A stretch of DNA of 15,715 bases from Pseudomonadota bacterium (GTDB lineage Bacteria > Pseudomonadota > Alphaproteobacteria > Rhizobiales > Methylopilaceae): NCBI GenBank assembly GCA_023389135.1, contig JAEWEX010000399.1, forward strand, positions 1 to 15,715, written 5' to 3'. This document shows positions 13,735-15,715 of this stretch, piece by piece (the first letter of the stretch is position 1; each line of letters opens with the position of its first letter). The translations under genes and the position numbers were made by a program. Under the pieces are notes generated by a model, which was given only the letters and a program-made list of their open reading frames with translations, searched no databases and was not told the origin of the DNA.

Positions 13735-15081
13735 ATGGTGCAGCGGCGTGCGGTGATCGTCGGCGGCGGCGCGGCCGGCGCCTGGCTTGCCTGGATGCTG
13801 GCGGCGCGCGGCGTGCACGGCATCGACATCGTCGATCCGGGCGACCTCGGCCGCGGCCTCGCCTATTCGGCGCCCTCCCCGGCCCATCTCCTGAACGTCC
13901 CGGCCCACCGCATGGACATGGCCACCGCGCCGGGCGAGCCGATGTTCGCGGACTGGCTGGTCCGGAGCCGGCCCGGCGCCACCCGCGAGGACTATGTCCC
14001 GCGCTGGCGCTACGGCGACTTTTTGGGCGAGCTGATGTCCGGCCTCCAGGCGTCCGGCGCGCTGCGGCACCGGCGGACGCGCGCGACGGCGGTCTCACGC
14101 GATGGCGACCGCTTCCAGGTTTCGCTCGCCGACGGCGGCGCGATCGACGCGCCCGCCGTGGTGCTGGCGGTGGGCAACCTCGCGCCCGTCCGCCTCGCCC
14201 CCGGCGTCGCGCACGAGCGTATCCTGGAAAATCCGTGGGCGCTGCCGCAGGGCCCGGCGCGCGATGCGGGCGACGTCTTGGTCGCGGGAACCGGCCTGAC
14301 GGCGCTGGACGCCGTGGCCGCCATCGCGTCCGCCAGCCCCTCGGCCCGGTTCGTGCTTGCCGCGCGCCGGCCCTATGTGCCGCCCATCGACCATGTGGAC
14401 GAGACCTGCCCGGGGCTCGAGCGCCTCGTCGGCCTGCCGCCGTCGCTGGTGTGGCGCGAGGCCATGGCCACGATCCGCGCCCGCGGCGCGCCCGACGGCT
14501 GGAAGGGCGTGGTCGACAGCATGAAGAAGCTCACCGAGCCGGTGTGGCTGCGCTGGACGCCGCGCCAGCGCGCCAGCTTCATGCGCCACGGCGTGCGGCA
14601 CTGGCTGCAGCACCGCCACCGCGCGCCGCCGCCCACATCGCGCCTGGTCGACCGGCTGAGGTCCGAGGGCAGGCTCCTGGTCAAGGCCGGACGAGTGACC
14701 GACCTCGTTCCGGGGCCGTCGGGGGTTTCCGCGCGGGTGGGCGGCGAGGCCATGACGGTCGATCTCGTGGTCAACGCCACCGGGCCGAGCCTCGACATCC
14801 GCCGCCACGACCTGCTGGCGCGCCTGCTGGAGGCGGGCCTCCTGGCGCGCTGCCCGCTGGGCCTGGGGATCGACGTGGACGCCCGGAGCCTGTCGCGCGC
14901 GGCGGGCGGCCCGGTGCCGGGGCTGTACGTGCTCGGCCCGCTGACGCGCGGCGCGTTCTTCGAGGTGGTGGCGGTGCCGCACTTCCAGGGCAAGGCGCGC
15001 GCCATCGCCGACGCCATCGCATGCGGCGCTCAGGCCGGGTCGACGCCCGCCGCCCTGCCATCGAAGGCTTCGGCGCTGTAG
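13735..15081 (+). CDS. FAD/NAD(P)-binding protein, COG4529/YdhS-like oxidoreductase
   Basis: From the ATG at 13735 the product has 448 residues. It starts with a FAD-binding GGGAAG (10-15), then GRGLAYSAPSPAHLLNVPA (39-57), FADWL and PRWRYGDFL, which are hallmarks of the NAD_binding_9 (COG4529) family. A second dinucleotide motif, VAGTGLTALDAV, is at about 183-194, and ATGPS-type sequence closes the FAD site (VNATGPSLDI). The family has no settled reaction; members are soluble flavoproteins. The frame is open upstream to 13663 (TTG), but the extra residues do not resemble the family and the Rossmann strand begins right after MVQRR. The 147-base gap after the aldehyde dehydrogenase suggests separate transcription. 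Its last 52 bases overlap the convergent deformylase-like gene. Confidence 0.88.
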   Translation: MVQRRAVIVGGGAAGAWLAWMLAARGVHGIDIVDPGDLGRGLAYSAPSPAHLLNVPAHRMDMATAPGEPMFADWLVRSRPGATREDYVPRWRYGDFLGELMSGLQASGALRHRRTRATAVSRDGDRFQVSLADGGAIDAPAVVLAVGNLAPVRLAPGVAHERILENPWALPQGPARDAGDVLVAGTGLTALDAVAAIASASPSARFVLAARRPYVPPIDHVDETCPGLERLVGLPPSLVWREAMATIRARGAPDGWKGVVDSMKKLTEPVWLRWTPRQRASFMRHGVRHWLQHRHRAPPPTSRLVDRLRSEGRLLVKAGRVTDLVPGPSGVSARVGGEAMTVDLVVNATGPSLDIRRHDLLARLLEAGLLARCPLGLGIDVDARSLSRAAGGPVPGLYVLGPLTRGAFFEVVAVPHFQGKARAIADAIACGAQAGSTPAALPSKASAL

Positions 15082-15614
15082 GGAAAGAACCGCCCGGCCC
15101 CGCAGATCACGCGGTCGGCGGCGAGGTCGCGCGGCTGCGTGACGCGGCTCGTCAGCAGCACGCCGTCGAGGTGGTCGGTCTCGTGCTGGAGCACATTGGC
15201 CAGGAAGCCGGAGGCGATGAACTCGCGCGATGCGCCGTCCAGATCGAGGTAGCGCACCCGGACCTTTGCGGGGCGCGGCACCCGCGCGAACAGCACCGGG
15301 ATCGACAGGCAGTGCTCCCACAGCAGCTGCGTCCGGTCCGTCAGCGGCTCCACCACGGGATTGACCATCACGGTCCAGGGCGCCGGCGCGGTCCGCGCGC
15401 CCTGCGGGATGCGGTGCGCCGGCAGGTTGAACACGAACAGCCGCTCCAGCACCCGGTGCTGCGGCGCCGCCATGGCGATGGCGTCGAGGCTCTCCAGCGT
15501 GTCGCGCATGTCCCGGGCGATCCGGCGAACACGGTCGGACGTCGGATCGGCGACGGGCGCGGCCGGGGCCAGGAGAACCTCCTCCCCGATCAGCGCGATG
15601 TCGCGGATCGCCAT
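15030..15614 (-). CDS. Peptide deformylase-like protein with altered motifs
   Basis: The 194-residue product (ATG at complement of 15612-15614, MAIRDIALIG) has the deformylase fold pattern. Motif 1 is AIAMAAPQ (45-52) where true deformylases have GxGxAAPQ. Motif 2 is EHCLS (100-104) where they have EGCLS. Motif 3 is QHETDH (143-148). The metal ligands C102, H144 and H148, the catalytic E145 and Q52 are all retained, so the metal site should form. The glycine losses mark it as a divergent type, probably not the essential housekeeping Def. It may deformylate a special substrate. There is no clear ribosome site. The upstream stop lies four bases before the ATG, so translation is probably coupled to that gene. 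A longer frame back to 15680 is not family-like. Confidence 0.88.
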   Translation of the reverse strand: MAIRDIALIGEEVLLAPAAPVADPTSDRVRRIARDMRDTLESLDAIAMAAPQHRVLERLFVFNLPAHRIPQGARTAPAPWTVMVNPVVEPLTDRTQLLWEHCLSIPVLFARVPRPAKVRVRYLDLDGASREFIASGFLANVLQHETDHLDGVLLTSRVTQPRDLAADRVICGAGRFFPYSAEAFDGRAAGVDPA

Positions 15615-15618
15615 GGCG

Positions 15619-15715
15619 TCAACGCCGCGCGAGCGACGGCGCGAGCCAGTCCTCGCCGCCCAGCCGCTGCTGCAGCACATGCCAGGGCGAGATCGCCTCG
15701 ACCCACAGCCTGAGC
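15619..15715 (-). CDS. C-terminal 31 codons of an unidentified protein, start beyond the window
   Basis: On the minus strand one frame is open from the window edge to a TGA (complement of 15619-15621). It encodes LRLWVEAISPWHVLQQRLGG then EDWLAPSLARR. The stop is four bases before the deformylase-like ATG, the spacing of an operon. The residues look like genuine protein (tryptophan-rich, amphipathic) rather than a chance GC-rich frame, but I do not recognise a family from so short a piece. Confidence 0.55.
   Translation of the reverse strand, partial: LRLWVEAISPWHVLQQRLGGEDWLAPSLARR

Noticed and set aside
15033..15099. GGCCGGG/CCCGGCC inverted repeat around the flavoprotein/deformylase overlap as a terminator
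   Set aside because: The arms are seven bases with a 53-base loop, which is not convincing in GC-rich DNA, unlike the compact structure at 4340-4380.

Overview
The window is a very GC-rich stretch of bacterial chromosome. Gene density, the tripartite tricarboxylate transporter (TTT) with its Bug-type binding protein, the FCD-type GntR regulators and the N-terminus of the Bax-inhibitor-1-like gene at the left edge all suggest an alphaproteobacterium. The genus cannot be fixed from sequence reading alone. I see no rRNA, tRNA, CRISPR array, insertion sequence or phage gene.

Layout. (1) 1-523, minus: 5' part of a Bax inhibitor-1/YccA-type membrane protein, cut by the window edge. (2) 524-933: a 410-base intergenic region with an unusually AT-rich patch and a perfect inverted repeat. 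(3) 934-4364, plus: gntR/FCD regulator, acyl-CoA synthetase and isocitrate lyase/PEP mutase-superfamily lyase; the last two overlap by ATGA. (4) 4355-11129, minus: a six-gene operon read right to left as enolase-superfamily acid dehydratase, tctC, tctB, tctA, thiamine-diphosphate enzyme and ketopantoate-reductase-like dehydrogenase. (5) 11130-11371: divergent control region. (6) 11381-13587, plus: second gntR/FCD regulator and a succinate-semialdehyde-type aldehyde dehydrogenase. (7) 13735-15081, plus: COG4529-type FAD/NAD(P)-binding protein. (8) 15030-15715, minus: peptide-deformylase-like protein preceded by the last 31 codons of an unidentified gene.

From about 934 to 13587 the window looks like one organic-acid catabolic island with two regulators. 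My reading, which is inference, is that TctABC imports a carboxylic or sugar acid, the enolase-superfamily enzyme dehydrates it to a 2-oxo acid, and the ThDP enzyme, the KPR-like oxidoreductase and the aldehyde dehydrogenase process oxo-acid and aldehyde intermediates. The lyase and the acyl-CoA synthetase would cleave the carbon chain and activate the product. I do not recognise this exact gene set as a described pathway, and the substrate is unknown.

The clearest structure outside the genes is regulatory. Both gntR genes carry an ATTG-N4-CAAT near-palindrome over their start codons at the same offset. A related perfect palindrome (TGTCGACA) sits where transcription of the six-gene operon should start, just after a TTGACA promoter. 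A 10-bp GC hairpin brackets the overlapping convergent stop codons at 4355-4364 and may act as a two-way terminator.
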